From the NCBI RefSeq assembly GCF_041435115.1, contig NZ_CP108046.1, positions 7,254,001 to 7,318,000 of the forward strand: 64,000 nucleotides of DNA, read 5' to 3'. The DNA comes from Streptomyces sp. NBC_00289. GTDB lineage: Bacteria; Actinomycetota; Actinomycetes; Streptomycetales; Streptomycetaceae. This document shows, one piece after another, positions 28,958-37,499 of the stretch. Below the pieces are notes generated by a model, which saw nothing but the letters and a program-made list of their open reading frames with translations, was not told where the DNA came from and ran no database searches. Every line of letters starts with the position of its first letter. Positions within the stretch are counted from its first letter, which is position 1. The translations under genes were made by a program, and so were the position numbers.

Positions 28958-29986
28958 ATGCGTTGGGGAGGACTACTCGCAGCTAGCCTTCCGGGATTGG
29001 CCGCACTGCTGGCCCTTCTCTTCACTTGGATGCAAGTCTCTCAGGCCAATAAGGAATTGACGATCAGTGAGCGGGGGCAGATCACTGGCAGGTTCAATTC
29101 TGCAGTCACCAACCTCGGTTCCGCACCACTGGACACACGCCTTGGCGGAATATTCGCGCTTGAGCAAATCATGCACGACTCGCCAGATTATCAAGCAACA
29201 ATTGTTTCCGTGATCGCTGCTTACGTGCGCGAACATGCGCCCGCATCCGATGCTGACCTCAAAAAGATTGGTGAACCCGCCAACGATGGCAATCCTCCAC
29301 CTCCTGACATTGACGCAGCAGTCAACGCACTTACCAGCCGCAACCCAGAGCGCGATAGATATAGCCTGGATTTGCGGCGTGCCGATTTGAAGGGCCTGGA
29401 GTTCCCGCCGACGAAAAAGTTTCGGGGCGCCCTATTCAGCAAGTCAGACCTTTCCAGCTCGACTGTAGAAGGTCTAGATCTTCGCGGTGCGTACCTTGAC
29501 TATTCAAACTTGTCTGGGGCCATCATATGGGGATCTGATCTTTCGGACGCCGACCTTCAAGGCGTGAACGCTATTGACACTGACTTCTGCGCAGGAACCT
29601 ATACAGAAGGCGGAATCAAGTCCGGCGGCGACAGGTGTGAGACGAAGCTGACAGGCGCAGTGCTCTCTGATGCAAATTTGAGCGGAGCCGTTCTCGTCGG
29701 GTCGGACCTATCCGGTGCCCTTCTGTGCCTGGAGCAGGATGAAGTCTTCACGGAGCCACAATGCCCAAACTTCACAGGAGCGTACCTGAACGCAGCTAAT
29801 CTGAAGGGCGCCAACCTCTCAGGGGCAAACCTTCGTGGTGCCGACTTGAGTGACGCCGATCTGACCGCCGCAGACCTATCCCACGCTGATCTCACCGACG
29901 CGAACCTGACGGGAGCCAAGACAGCCGACGCCGACTTCCACGAGGCCAAGATGAAGAGGGCGAAAGGACTGGCGACCTCACGGTGA
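28958..29986 (+). CDS. membrane-anchored pentapeptide-repeat protein
   Basis: A 342-aa protein. An N-terminal transmembrane helix (about 5-25, LAASLPGLAALLALLFTW) is followed by a helical region (30-130) and a long C-terminal run of pentapeptide repeats of the A(D/N)LxX type, such as LKGANLSGANLRGADLSDADL. These would fold into a right-handed quadrilateral beta-helix. The repeats are split by a short insertion with two cysteines (DFCAG, DRCET). Pentapeptide proteins have varied roles, including DNA mimicry, but a membrane-anchored form has no settled function. GC content and codon use are clearly unlike the neighbours, so it was probably acquired by transfer. ATG 28958 begins MRWGGLLAAS. Confidence 0.88.
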   Translation: MRWGGLLAASLPGLAALLALLFTWMQVSQANKELTISERGQITGRFNSAVTNLGSAPLDTRLGGIFALEQIMHDSPDYQATIVSVIAAYVREHAPASDADLKKIGEPANDGNPPPPDIDAAVNALTSRNPERDRYSLDLRRADLKGLEFPPTKKFRGALFSKSDLSSSTVEGLDLRGAYLDYSNLSGAIIWGSDLSDADLQGVNAIDTDFCAGTYTEGGIKSGGDRCETKLTGAVLSDANLSGAVLVGSDLSGALLCLEQDEVFTEPQCPNFTGAYLNAANLKGANLSGANLRGADLSDADLTAADLSHADLTDANLTGAKTADADFHEAKMKRAKGLATSR

Positions 29987-30235
29987 TGAGGACGCACTCG
30001 ACACGAAGTCTGCGCCCTGCGCCACGTGCCCGGCGACGCAGGAGCCCGTGGTCACCTACCAACCCATGGTCGGCATGGTGGACGTTGATCTCGTCCGCCT
30101 GCACCACACAGCGCGCCGCAGAGTGGCGCACGCCTGCGCCGTGCGCGGGCCTTGACTGACGACGTAGGGCGCGCCGGGCCATTGACTCAGTGTTCGGCAA
30201 GAGAGTGTCTCCCGGACCTTGAGCGCAAAAGCCGC

Positions 30236-30272
30236 CGGCCGCGCGCTTCCCAGAGTGGGAAGAGCGCGGCCG
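30236..30272 (-). terminator. T-tailed hairpin downstream of glnA
   Basis: A 9-bp stem (CGGCCGCGC), a mismatch, then a 6-bp stem (CTTCCC/GGGAAG) with a 5-base loop; on the minus strand it is followed by GGCGGCTTTTG. It is 54 bases beyond the glnA stop and is the present terminator candidate for glnA. Confidence 0.75.
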
Positions 30273-30288
30273 ACGGCCCACAGGCGGC

Positions 30289-30318
30289 CCAGGAGAGCAC
30301 ACAGGTGCTCTGACCTGG
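30289..30318 (-). terminator. short hairpin directly after glnA
   Basis: Stem of CCAGG/CCTGG and AGAGCAC/GTGCTCT with a 4-base loop, seven bases after the glnA stop. No T-tract follows; it may stabilise the mRNA end or help termination. Confidence 0.5.
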
Positions 30319-30324
30319 GGCGAT

Positions 30325-30338
30325 ATCACACGTCGAAG
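30325..30338. repeat. right copy of 14-bp direct repeat, overlapping glnA stop
   Basis: Same 14-mer as at 28168-28181; here it contains the glnA codons for FDV and the TGA stop. An element inserting here would leave glnA intact, as is usual for site-specific integration at gene 3' ends. Confidence 0.55.
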
Positions 30339-31735
30339 TACAGCTCGAACTCGTGCGGGTGCGGACGCAGCTGGAGCGGCGCGATCTCGTTCGTGCGCTT
30401 GAAGTCGATCCACGTCTCGATCAGGTCGGACGTGAAGACGTCACCGGCGAGCAGGAACTCGTGGTCCGCCTCGAGGCGGTCCAGGACGGCCGGGAGCGAG
30501 GTCGGGACCTGGGCGACGCCCGCGTGCTCCTCGGGGGCCAGCTCGTAGAGGTCCTTGTCGATCGGCTCGGCCGGCTCGATCTTGTTCTTGATGCCGTCCA
30601 GGCCCGCGAGCAGCAGCGCGGAGAACGCCAGGTACGGGTTGCCGGAGGAGTCGGGCGCGCGGAACTCGACGCGCTTGGCCTTCGGGTTCGAGCCGGTGAT
30701 CGGGATACGCATCGCGGCGGAGCGGTTGCGCTGCGAGTACACCAGGTTGACCGGCGCCTCGAAGCCCGGGACCAGACGGTGGTAGGAGTTCACCGTGGGG
30801 TTGGTGAAGGCCAGCAGCGACGGGGCGTGCTTGAGGATGCCGCCGATGTAGTAGCGGGCCATGTCCGACAGGCCCGCGTAGCCCGCCTCGTCGTAGAACA
30901 GCGGGGAACCGCCGCTCCACAGCGACTGGTGGACGTGCATGCCCGAGCCGTTGTCACCGAAGATCGGCTTCGGCATGAAGGTCGCGGTCTTGCCGTTGCG
31001 CCAGGCCACGTTCTTCACGATGTACTTGAAGAGCTGGAGGTCGTCGGCCGCGGCGAGCAGCGTGTTGAACTTGTAGTTGATCTCGGCCTGGCCGGCCGTG
31101 CCCACCTCGTGGTGCTGGCGCTCGACCTGGAGGCCGGAGGCGGCCAGCTCGAGGGAGATCTCCGCACGCAGGTCGGCGAAGTGGTCGACCGGCGGGGTCG
31201 GGAAGTAGCCGCCCTTGTAGCGGACCTTGTAACCGCGGTTGTCCTCCAGCGCACCGGTGTTCCAGGCACCCGCCTCGGAGTCGATGTGGTAGAAGGACTC
31301 GTTCGCGGAGGTCTGGAAGCGCACGCTGTCGAAGACGTAGAACTCGGCCTCGGGGCCGAAGTACGCGGTGTCCGCGATCCCGGTCGACGCGAGGTAGGCC
31401 TCGGCCTTCTTGGCCACGTTGCGCGGGTCACGGGAGTACTGCTCGCCCGTGATCGGGTCGTGGATGAAGAAGTTGATGTTGACCGTCTTGTCGCGGCGGA
31501 ACGGGTCGACGCGCGCGGTGGACAGGTCGGCGCGGAGCGCCATGTCGGACTCGTGGATGGCCTGGAAGCCGCGGATGGAGGAGCCGTCGAAGGCCAGTTC
31601 CTCGTCCGGGTCGAAGGCCTCCACCGGCAGCGTGAAGTGCTGCATGACTCCCGGCAGGTCGCAGAAACGGACGTCGATGAACTTGACGTCCTCGTCCGCG
31701 ATGAACTTCTTGGCCTCGTCGGCGTTCTGGAACAT
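30326..31735 (-). CDS. glnA: glutamine synthetase type I
   Basis: A 469-aa enzyme, the main route of ammonium assimilation (glutamate + NH4 + ATP to glutamine), acting as a dodecamer in the cytosol. Signatures are [16 protein letters not shown] and [17 protein letters not shown] (metal ligands), [16 protein letters not shown] (ATP), the NRSA loop ([12 protein letters not shown]) and the adenylylation site Tyr in [11 protein letters not shown]. The last implies GlnE-type control. Length equals the family norm. AGGAGG precedes the ATG at 31735. A full GlnR box lies about 100 bp upstream. Confidence 0.98.
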   Translation of the reverse strand: MFQNADEAKKFIADEDVKFIDVRFCDLPGVMQHFTLPVEAFDPDEELAFDGSSIRGFQAIHESDMALRADLSTARVDPFRRDKTVNINFFIHDPITGEQYSRDPRNVAKKAEAYLASTGIADTAYFGPEAEFYVFDSVRFQTSANESFYHIDSEAGAWNTGALEDNRGYKVRYKGGYFPTPPVDHFADLRAEISLELAASGLQVERQHHEVGTAGQAEINYKFNTLLAAADDLQLFKYIVKNVAWRNGKTATFMPKPIFGDNGSGMHVHQSLWSGGSPLFYDEAGYAGLSDMARYYIGGILKHAPSLLAFTNPTVNSYHRLVPGFEAPVNLVYSQRNRSAAMRIPITGSNPKAKRVEFRAPDSSGNPYLAFSALLLAGLDGIKNKIEPAEPIDKDLYELAPEEHAGVAQVPTSLPAVLDRLEADHEFLLAGDVFTSDLIETWIDFKRTNEIAPLQLRPHPHEFELYFDV

Positions 31736-31834
31736 CCAGCTCCTCCTACTCCCGGCCGTTCCCGTGCCGGGGTGGTAGTTCGTTCGTGCGGCCAGTGCGG
31801 TGGCACACGCTGACCTCGACCCTAGGGACGGGTG

Positions 31835-31873
31835 GTTTCTCGGGCGTGACTCATTTGTTTCGCAGAAGTTAAC
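31835..31873 (-). promoter_or_regulatory. GlnR box of the glnA promoter
   Basis: Minus strand reads G-TTAAC-n6-GAAAC-n6-GTCAC-n6-GAAAC, an almost ideal a-b-a-b GlnR site with 11-bp phasing. A TAGGGT about 10 bases further downstream (near 31820) could be the -10 element. By established knowledge, GlnR activates glnA in Streptomyces when nitrogen is limiting. Confidence 0.9.
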
Positions 31874-31947
31874 CGGCTCGGGTTCGAGCCTAGCCTGTCG
31901 ACACCCCGCCGTCCCGGGGGCATATATGGGCGCAGTACCGTGGACGG

Positions 31948-32415
31948 GTGGACAACAGGCAAGCAATCGGATCGTGGCTGTCCGGACCCCGCTCGGCCAT
32001 GGAGGAAGCCGGTGCCGACTTCGGATACCGGGGCGAGCAACTCGGTCTGCCGCAGGAGGGACCGGGTTCGATCGCCCGCCCGGGCCGGCGGCTCGGCGCC
32101 CTGGCCGTGGACTGGGGCTTCGGTGTCTTGATCGCATACAGCTTGATCACGGACGGCTACCGGCCGGCGACCGGCAACTGGGCCCTGCTCGTCTTCTTCG
32201 TGCTGAGCGTCCTGACGGTCGGCACGGTCGGCTCCACTCCGGGCAAGCGCCTCTTCGGCCTGCGCGTGGTGTCCCTCGACACCGGCACCGTAAGCCCGCT
32301 GCGTGCCATGGCGCGCACGGTTCTGCTCTGCCTGGCCGTCCCGGCCCTGATCTGGGACCGCGACGGCCGCGGCCTGCACGACCGGCTGGCCCGCACGGTC
32401 GAGGTCCGCATCTGA
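31948..32415 (+). CDS. RDD-family membrane protein
   Basis: A 155-aa integral membrane protein. After a soluble segment of about 45 residues come three hydrophobic segments (about 50-65, 75-95, 120-135). The RDD motifs are present: [14 protein letters not shown] near the start and [18 protein letters not shown] at the end. RDD proteins are often linked to ion or compatible-solute transport, but the role here is unknown. It starts with GTG at 31948 and diverges from glnA, so it may share the control region containing the GlnR box. Confidence 0.87.
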   Translation: MDNRQAIGSWLSGPRSAMEEAGADFGYRGEQLGLPQEGPGSIARPGRRLGALAVDWGFGVLIAYSLITDGYRPATGNWALLVFFVLSVLTVGTVGSTPGKRLFGLRVVSLDTGTVSPLRAMARTVLLCLAVPALIWDRDGRGLHDRLARTVEVRI

Positions 32416-32456
32416 GCACCGCCGGTTGCGTACGACGCGCGACCGCATGACGTGAC

Positions 32457-32492
32457 GAAGGGGCCGCCCGGAGTGATCCGGGCGGCCCCTTC
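32457..32492. terminator. bidirectional hairpin
   Basis: Arms of 15 bp (GAAGGGGCCGCCCGG and complement) with a 6-base loop between the convergent RDD and DUF4191 genes. Confidence 0.85.
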
Positions 32493-32547
32493 TCTCGGCT
32501 CGAGGCTTCGACGACGTGTGACGTTCGAAGGCGAAGTGGGAGGGAGG

Positions 32548-33249
32548 TCAGCGGGCCTTCGGGCCGCCCTTCGGCAGCTTCATGCCCTTGGGCATCGGGC
32601 CCTTCGGCAACGGCATGTTGTTCATCAGGTCGCCCATGGCCCGCAGCCGGTCGTTGGTCGTGGTGACCTGCGGCCCGGTCAGCACGCGCGGGAACTTCAG
32701 CAGGGTCGTGCGGACCTTCTTCAGCTCGACCTGGCCCTCGCCGGTGCCCACGATCACGTCGTGCACCGGCACGTCCGCGACGATGCGGTTCATCTTCTTC
32801 TTCTCGGCCGCCAGCAGGCTCTTCACCCGGTTCGGGTTGCCCTCGGCCACCAGGACGATGCCGGCCTTGCCGACCGCCCGGTGCACCACGTCCTGGCTGC
32901 GGTTCATCGCCACCGCGGGCGTCGTCGTCCAGCCTCGGCCGATGTTGTCCAGCACGGCCGCTGCGGCGCCCGGCTGGCCCTCCATCTGACCGAAGGCCGC
33001 CCGCTCGGCCCGGCGCCCGAACACGATCGCCGTCGCGAGGAAGGCGAGCAGCACGCCCAGGATGCCGAGATAGATGGGGTGACCGATCAGCAGACCGATC
33101 GCGAGGAAGACACCGAAGGTGATGATGCCGACACCCGCGAGTACAAGACCGATCTTCTTGTCGGCCTTGCGGGTCATCTTGTAGGTCAGGGCAATCTGCT
33201 TGAGTCGCCCGGGGTTCGCAGCGTCCGCTGCCGTGTCCTTCCTCGCCAT
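32548..33249 (-). CDS. DUF4191 membrane protein
   Basis: A 233-aa protein of the actinobacterial DUF4191 family. Two adjacent transmembrane helices (about 33-80; IGLVLAGVGIITFGVF and PIYLGILGVLLAFLAT) are followed by a basic cytosolic domain with RRAERAAFGQMEG and VAEGNPNRVKSLLAAEKKK, and a Pro/Lys/Gly-rich tail. It is well conserved next to lipA in actinobacteria by my memory, but its function is unknown. Confidence 0.9.
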   Translation of the reverse strand: MARKDTAADAANPGRLKQIALTYKMTRKADKKIGLVLAGVGIITFGVFLAIGLLIGHPIYLGILGVLLAFLATAIVFGRRAERAAFGQMEGQPGAAAAVLDNIGRGWTTTPAVAMNRSQDVVHRAVGKAGIVLVAEGNPNRVKSLLAAEKKKMNRIVADVPVHDVIVGTGEGQVELKKVRTTLLKFPRVLTGPQVTTTNDRLRAMGDLMNNMPLPKGPMPKGMKLPKGGPKAR

Positions 33250-33318
33250 GCCGTGAAGTCTACGTGGCCCCGGAAGCGGCGACGACGGCAGTGCCCGCGG
33301 GGAAGGGGAGGGGCGGGT

Positions 33319-33519
33319 TCAGGAGCGGGCGGCGAAGGTCTGCTCGAGCACGAGCTGCGCCTCGACACGGTCCTTGGCGCGGCGGCGGTCCTCCAGGACG
33401 GAGGTCCACGCGTTACGGCGGGCGGTGCGCTGGCCACTGCTCAGGAGCAGCGACTCGACCGCGCGCAGAGCGTCGGTGAACGTCGGAATGGCGGTGGCGC
33501 GAACGGGCGCGGCCTGCAT
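33319..33519 (-). CDS. small conserved protein (66 aa), possible GlnR target
   Basis: A 66-aa basic, mainly helical cytosolic protein (TFTDALRAVESLLLSSGQRTARRNAW and similar). No known domain. ATG 33519 is favoured because a GAGGGGGG purine run lies about nine bases upstream; GTG 33582 would extend it by 21 residues but lacks a ribosome site. From memory, the S. coelicolor counterpart (SCO2195) was listed among GlnR targets; this is unverified. The tentative GlnR-like site upstream would agree. Confidence 0.75.
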   Translation of the reverse strand: MQAAPVRATAIPTFTDALRAVESLLLSSGQRTARRNAWTSVLEDRRRAKDRVEAQLVLEQTFAARS

Positions 33520-33835
33520 GATGGAGGTCCCCCCTCGGTACCCCTGCGGGTACGGGTTTACGTGCTGTGAGTCCAGGGTCACTGTTTGGTGTTACCAGGG
33601 CATGACCGACCGGTCAAACGCCAATGAAACCTTGATGCGGGGCCTCCGAACGGGGACGCGGCCCTGACAGGCGCCCTCAGCTGCGAGGACGGTCAGGACC
33701 GCGTCATATCGGCCGCTACCGGCGAGTAGTCGCTTGTGCGTGAGTTCACACGCTTGCCGCACTCCTTGTGGGGAAAGGCGGGTGACGGAGAGTCAGCCCG
33801 TCGGAGCCACCGGACGGCCTGACCGGTGCGTCGGG
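33520..33835. other. gene-less stretch between the 66-aa gene and lipA
   Basis: About 315 bases with no gene. It contains the leader and promoter region of the 66-aa gene, with the tentative GlnR-like site at 33591-33628, and the region just after lipA, where no clear terminator hairpin was found. Confidence 0.5.
33591..33628. promoter_or_regulatory. weak GlnR-like site upstream of the 66-aa gene
   Basis: GTTAC-n6-ATGAC-n6-GTCAA-n6-ATGAA: four 5-mers with the 11-bp phasing of GlnR boxes, but only the first and third fit the consensus well. A GACCGGTC palindrome lies inside and could instead be another operator. Confidence 0.3.
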
Positions 33836-34801
33836 TCAGACGGCCTGCGAGGCGACATACTCCCCGCGCTTCTCGACCGCCATCCGGTACAGCCGCCCGG
33901 CGCGGTACGAGGAGCGGACCAGCGGGCCGGACATCACCCCGGAGAAGCCGAGCTGCTCGGCCTCCTCCTTCAGCTCCACGAACTCGTGCGGCTTGACCCA
34001 GCGCTCCACGGGGTGGTGACGCACGGACGGGCGCAGGTACTGCGTGATGGTGACCAGCTCGCAGCCTGCGTCGTGCAGCTGCTTGAGCGCCTCGCTGACC
34101 TCCTCGCGGGTCTCGCCCATGCCGAGGATCAGGTTCGACTTGGTGACCAGGCCGACGTCACGGGCCTCGGTGATGACCTTAAGTGAACGCTCGTACCGGA
34201 AGCCGGGGCGGATCCGCTTGAAGATCCTGGGGACCGTCTCGACGTTGTGCGCGAAGACCTCGGGGCGGGCCGAGAAGACCTCCGCCAGCTGCTCCGGGAC
34301 CGCGTTGAAGTCGGGGGCGAGGAGCTCGACCTTCGTACGGCCCTCCGCGCGCTCCGCGGTCTGCTGGTGGATCTGGCGGACCGTCTCCGCGTACAGCCAG
34401 GCGCCGCCGTCCGCCAGGTCGTCGCGGGCCACGCCGGTGATGGTGGCGTAGTTCAGGTCCATGGTGACCACGGACTCACCCACCCGGCGCGGCTCGTCGC
34501 GGTCCAGGGCCTCCGGCTTGCCGGTGTCGATCTGGCAGAAGTCGCAGCGCCGGGTGCACTGGTCGCCGCCGATGAGGAAGGTGGCCTCGCGGTCCTCCCA
34601 GCACTCGTAGATGTTGGGGCAGCCGGCTTCCTGGCAGACCGTGTGCAGGCCCTCGCTCTTCACGAGGTTCTGCATCTTCGTGTACTCGGGACCCATTTTC
34701 GCCCGGGTCTTGATCCACTCGGGCTTGCGCTCGATGGGGGTCTGGCTGTTGCGGACCTCCAGGCGCAGCATCTTGCGTCCGTCGGGTGCGACTGCGGACA
34801 C
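33836..34801 (-). CDS. lipA: lipoyl synthase
   Basis: A 321-aa radical-SAM enzyme that inserts two sulfurs into octanoyl groups on E2 and H proteins, making lipoyl cofactors. Auxiliary cluster ligands [12 protein letters not shown] and radical-SAM ligands CTRRCDFC are visible, followed by [11 protein letters not shown] and the C-terminal RSSYRAG segment. GTG 34801 is the start: AGGGAG lies suitably upstream and the family similarity begins there. It is downstream of lipB on the same strand and serves the lipoylated E2 encoded at 52149-53954. Confidence 0.97.
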   Translation of the reverse strand: MSAVAPDGRKMLRLEVRNSQTPIERKPEWIKTRAKMGPEYTKMQNLVKSEGLHTVCQEAGCPNIYECWEDREATFLIGGDQCTRRCDFCQIDTGKPEALDRDEPRRVGESVVTMDLNYATITGVARDDLADGGAWLYAETVRQIHQQTAERAEGRTKVELLAPDFNAVPEQLAEVFSARPEVFAHNVETVPRIFKRIRPGFRYERSLKVITEARDVGLVTKSNLILGMGETREEVSEALKQLHDAGCELVTITQYLRPSVRHHPVERWVKPHEFVELKEEAEQLGFSGVMSGPLVRSSYRAGRLYRMAVEKRGEYVASQAV

Positions 34802-35001
34802 GACCGGCTCCCTAGCGATTGATTCTTCGGCGTCCACCAGGGTACGCCCGTGCTTTTGATGGTTTCCCGGCGCCGGTGCGGATCCTGCCGAAGGCTGCCG
34901 CCCCGGGCCCCGCCACCGCCTGATCGGCTGCGACCCGGCTCGTCACGACGGAGGTCCTACGACCTGAAGCACCATGACCTCGAACGCCCGGCCGGCCGGA
35001 T

Positions 35002-35799
35002 TTATGCCGGCGTCCTCTCGATCTCGCGCGGCTTCAGCTCCGCGTGCTCCAGCACATCCCGCAGGTGCCGCTCGGCGACCGGCAGTACGTCCTCGATCGT
35101 CAGGTCCCGGCCCAGCTCGTTGGCCAGCGAGGTGACGCCCGCGTCCCGGATCCCGCACGGGATGATCCGGTCGAACCACGCGTTGTCGGGGTTCACGTTG
35201 AGCGAGAAGCCGTGCATCGTGACGCCCTTGGCGACCCGGATGCCGATCGCCGCGATCTTGCGGTCCTCGCGGCGCTGGCCGGCGTTGGAGGGGGCGTACT
35301 CGGGGCCGTCGAGGCGCGGGTCGAACTCCTCGTCGTGGAGACGCGGGTCGAGGTCGAGGGACAGTCCGCCGAGCGAGGGACGCTGCGCGACGGGGTCGCC
35401 GAGGACCCACACCCCGCTGCGGCCCTCCACCCGGGTCGTCTCCAGGCCGAACTCCGCGCACGTGCGGATCAGGGCCTCCTCGAGGCGCCGTACGTGCGCC
35501 ACCACGTCCACCGGACGCGGCAGCTTCTGGATCGGGTAGCCCACCAGCTGGCCCGGGCCGTGCCAGGTGATCTTGCCGCCGCGGTCCACGTCGATGACCG
35601 GGGTGCCGTCGAGCGGGCGCTCGTTGTCCGCCGTGCGCCGGCCGGCCGTGTAGACCGGGGGGTGCTCCACCAGCAGAACGGTGTCGGGGATCCCGTCCTC
35701 GAAGCGCGCCGCGTGCACCCGGCGCTGCTCGTCCCACGCCTCCTGGTACTCGACGGCCTCGGCACCGAATCCCATGCGGACGAACCGCAACCCACTCAC
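35002..35799 (-). CDS. lipB: octanoyl-(acyl carrier protein) transferase
   Basis: A 265-aa enzyme that moves octanoyl from ACP to lipoyl domains, the first step of lipoate synthesis. Conserved segments are [34 protein letters not shown], the catalytic Lys in AKGVTMHG and the catalytic Cys in IIPCGI. GTG 35799 ([11 protein letters not shown]) is chosen because GAGGAGG precedes it at normal distance. The 200-base gap to lipA allows a separate promoter, but co-transcription is likely. Confidence 0.97.
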   Translation of the reverse strand: MSGLRFVRMGFGAEAVEYQEAWDEQRRVHAARFEDGIPDTVLLVEHPPVYTAGRRTADNERPLDGTPVIDVDRGGKITWHGPGQLVGYPIQKLPRPVDVVAHVRRLEEALIRTCAEFGLETTRVEGRSGVWVLGDPVAQRPSLGGLSLDLDPRLHDEEFDPRLDGPEYAPSNAGQRREDRKIAAIGIRVAKGVTMHGFSLNVNPDNAWFDRIIPCGIRDAGVTSLANELGRDLTIEDVLPVAERHLRDVLEHAELKPREIERTPA

Positions 35800-36053
35800 G
35801 GCAAGCGCCTCCTCGGAAGCTCGTAAGGCACGAACCGTGCCCACGCCACTGTACGTCCGGCCATGTCACGTCAGCGTCGCGGGCAATCCTCACACGATCG
35901 GATGAATGAACGTCGAAGTGTGCGATCGGCTGCTTACGCTCCGCTACATTCGCGCCGTTCACGAGGCCATAACGGCTGCTCACAGGCAATCCGGGCAAGG
36001 CGGCGGCCGCAGCGGCCGCCGCAAGGCCCGAAAGGCAGGAGACCGCACCGCAG

Positions 36054-37490
36054 ATGACGGAACGACCCGCGCAGCGCACGCCCAACCGACAGCTCGCCGC
36101 GCTCATCGCAGAAGCGGGGTTCTCCAACGCGGGTCTCGCCCGTCGCGTGGACCAGCTCGGTCTCGAACACGGACTGGACCTCAGATACGACAAGACGTCC
36201 GTCACCCGGTGGCTGCGCGGGCAGCAGCCCAGGGGCACCACCCCCGCCCTGATCGCCGAGGTCTTCACCCGGCGCCTCGGGCGGCGCCTGACCGCCCAGG
36301 ACCTCGGGCTCGACGCCTGCGCCCCCGTGTACGCCGGCCTGGAGTTCGCCGCCAGTCCCGAGGAGGCCGTCGACATCGTCGGCGGGCTGTGGCGCAAGGA
36401 CTCCGGCAGCCACGCCGAGCTCCGCAAGATCGCCTTCACCCCGGCGGGGCTCGTCGTGCCCAGCCGGGACTGGCTGATCGGGCGGGCCGACGACCGGGTC
36501 GCCCGCGGCGAACCGCCCCTCCGCGTCCCGACGCAGGGCCGCCCGGGGGTGCCCCGCCAGCGCGGCCAGGTCGAGCGCGGCCCCGGCCAGAAGGTCAGCG
36601 GCGGCGACATCTCGGCGCTCCGCTCGGTCGGCGACCTGTTCCGCTCCCTCGACGACATGTACGGCGGCGGGCACGCCCGCCAGGCCCTCGTGCGCTACCT
36701 GGAGCACGAGTGCGAGCCGATGCTGCGCGGCACCTACGGCGAGCAGACCGGCCGCCGCCTGTTCGCGGCGGCCGCCGACCTGACCAGGCTCGCCGGCTGG
36801 ACGTCGTACGACATCGCGGCGCACGGACTCGCCCAGCGCTACTTCGTCCAGGCGCTACGGCTGTCGCAGGCGGCCGCGGACCGGTCGTACGGCTCGTACG
36901 TGCTGGTCACGATGAGCCGGCAGGCCGTCTATCTCGGGCACGGGCGGGAGGCGGTGCAGCTCGCCCGGGTGGCACAGCAGGGGGTCGGCACCAGCGCCCC
37001 GCCCGCCGTCCAGGCACTGCTGCACTCGGCCGAGGCGCGCGGCCACGGCGTGCTCGGCGAGGTGCGGGCCTGCACGGCCTCGCTGGTACGGGCCGAGCGG
37101 GCCCTGGAGGCCGCCCGGCCCGGAGACGAGGTCCCGCACTGGGCCCGGTTCTTCGACGAGGCGCAGCTCGCCGACGAGTTCGGGCACTGTCACCGCGACC
37201 TGCAGCAGTTCCGCGCGGCCGCCCAGCACGCGGAACGCTCCCTGCAACTGCGCGCCCCCGTCTACGCCCGCAGCCGGCTGTTCTGCCGGGTCGTCCTGGC
37301 CTCCGCCCGCCTCGGCCTGGGCGAACTCGACCAGGCCTGCCAACTGGGCGCCGAAGCGGCCGGAGCGGCCGCGGAGATGCGCTCGGTACGAGCGATCGAG
37401 TACGTCAGGGACTTCGAACGCCGACTGGAGCCGTACAAGGACGCGGCCCCGGTACGCGGCTACCGCGACAAGGTCGCAGCTCTGGGGTGA
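36054..37490 (+). CDS. HTH plus TPR regulator of the NsdA/XRE type
   Basis: A 478-aa probable regulator. The N-terminal 70 residues look like a helix-turn-helix (RQLAALIAEAGFSNAGLARRVDQLG, then TSVTRWLRGQQP). The rest is helical, with TPR-like pairs from about residue 230. This architecture is common among Streptomyces developmental and antibiotic regulators such as NsdA; whether this is such a regulator is inference. The ATG at 36054 has AGGAG about 12 bases upstream. It diverges from lipB and is followed by the minisatellite tract. Confidence 0.85.
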   Translation: MTERPAQRTPNRQLAALIAEAGFSNAGLARRVDQLGLEHGLDLRYDKTSVTRWLRGQQPRGTTPALIAEVFTRRLGRRLTAQDLGLDACAPVYAGLEFAASPEEAVDIVGGLWRKDSGSHAELRKIAFTPAGLVVPSRDWLIGRADDRVARGEPPLRVPTQGRPGVPRQRGQVERGPGQKVSGGDISALRSVGDLFRSLDDMYGGGHARQALVRYLEHECEPMLRGTYGEQTGRRLFAAAADLTRLAGWTSYDIAAHGLAQRYFVQALRLSQAAADRSYGSYVLVTMSRQAVYLGHGREAVQLARVAQQGVGTSAPPAVQALLHSAEARGHGVLGEVRACTASLVRAERALEAARPGDEVPHWARFFDEAQLADEFGHCHRDLQQFRAAAQHAERSLQLRAPVYARSRLFCRVVLASARLGLGELDQACQLGAEAAGAAAEMRSVRAIEYVRDFERRLEPYKDAAPVRGYRDKVAALG

Positions 37491-37499
37491 CCGCCCGAG

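Larger units (their letters stand above)
29987..30325. other. gene-less right end of the island
   Basis: About 340 bases without a credible gene between the pentapeptide gene and glnA. It contains two hairpins (30236-30272 and 30289-30318) just beyond the glnA stop, and the right copy of the direct repeat at 30325-30338. Confidence 0.5.
28168..30338. mobile_element. candidate small integrated island at the 3' end of glnA
   Basis: A 2.2-kb segment between two copies of the glnA-end 14-mer. Two 60-base lines I counted inside (29041 and 29161) are 52% and 47% G+C, against 82% for a line in the adjoining HEAT-like gene. It holds one intact gene (pentapeptide-repeat protein) and otherwise no good reading frame. 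Near both ends a GACGGCCCACAG-r-CGGCCCA motif recurs (28293 and 30272 regions). No integrase or excisionase was recognised, so it could be a decayed element or a two-step insertion. The mobility call is inference. Confidence 0.45.

Noticed and set aside
30326..31735. Long plus-strand open frames opposite glnA and many other genes (also opposite aceE, sucB and lpd).
   Set aside because: They are mirror frames produced by GC-rich codon bias; they have no domains, no ribosome sites and low-complexity composition.
31880..31900. GGGTTCGAGCC near glnA, resembling the T-arm of a tRNA.
   Set aside because: No acceptor, D or anticodon arms can be built around it; it lies in the glnA promoter region.
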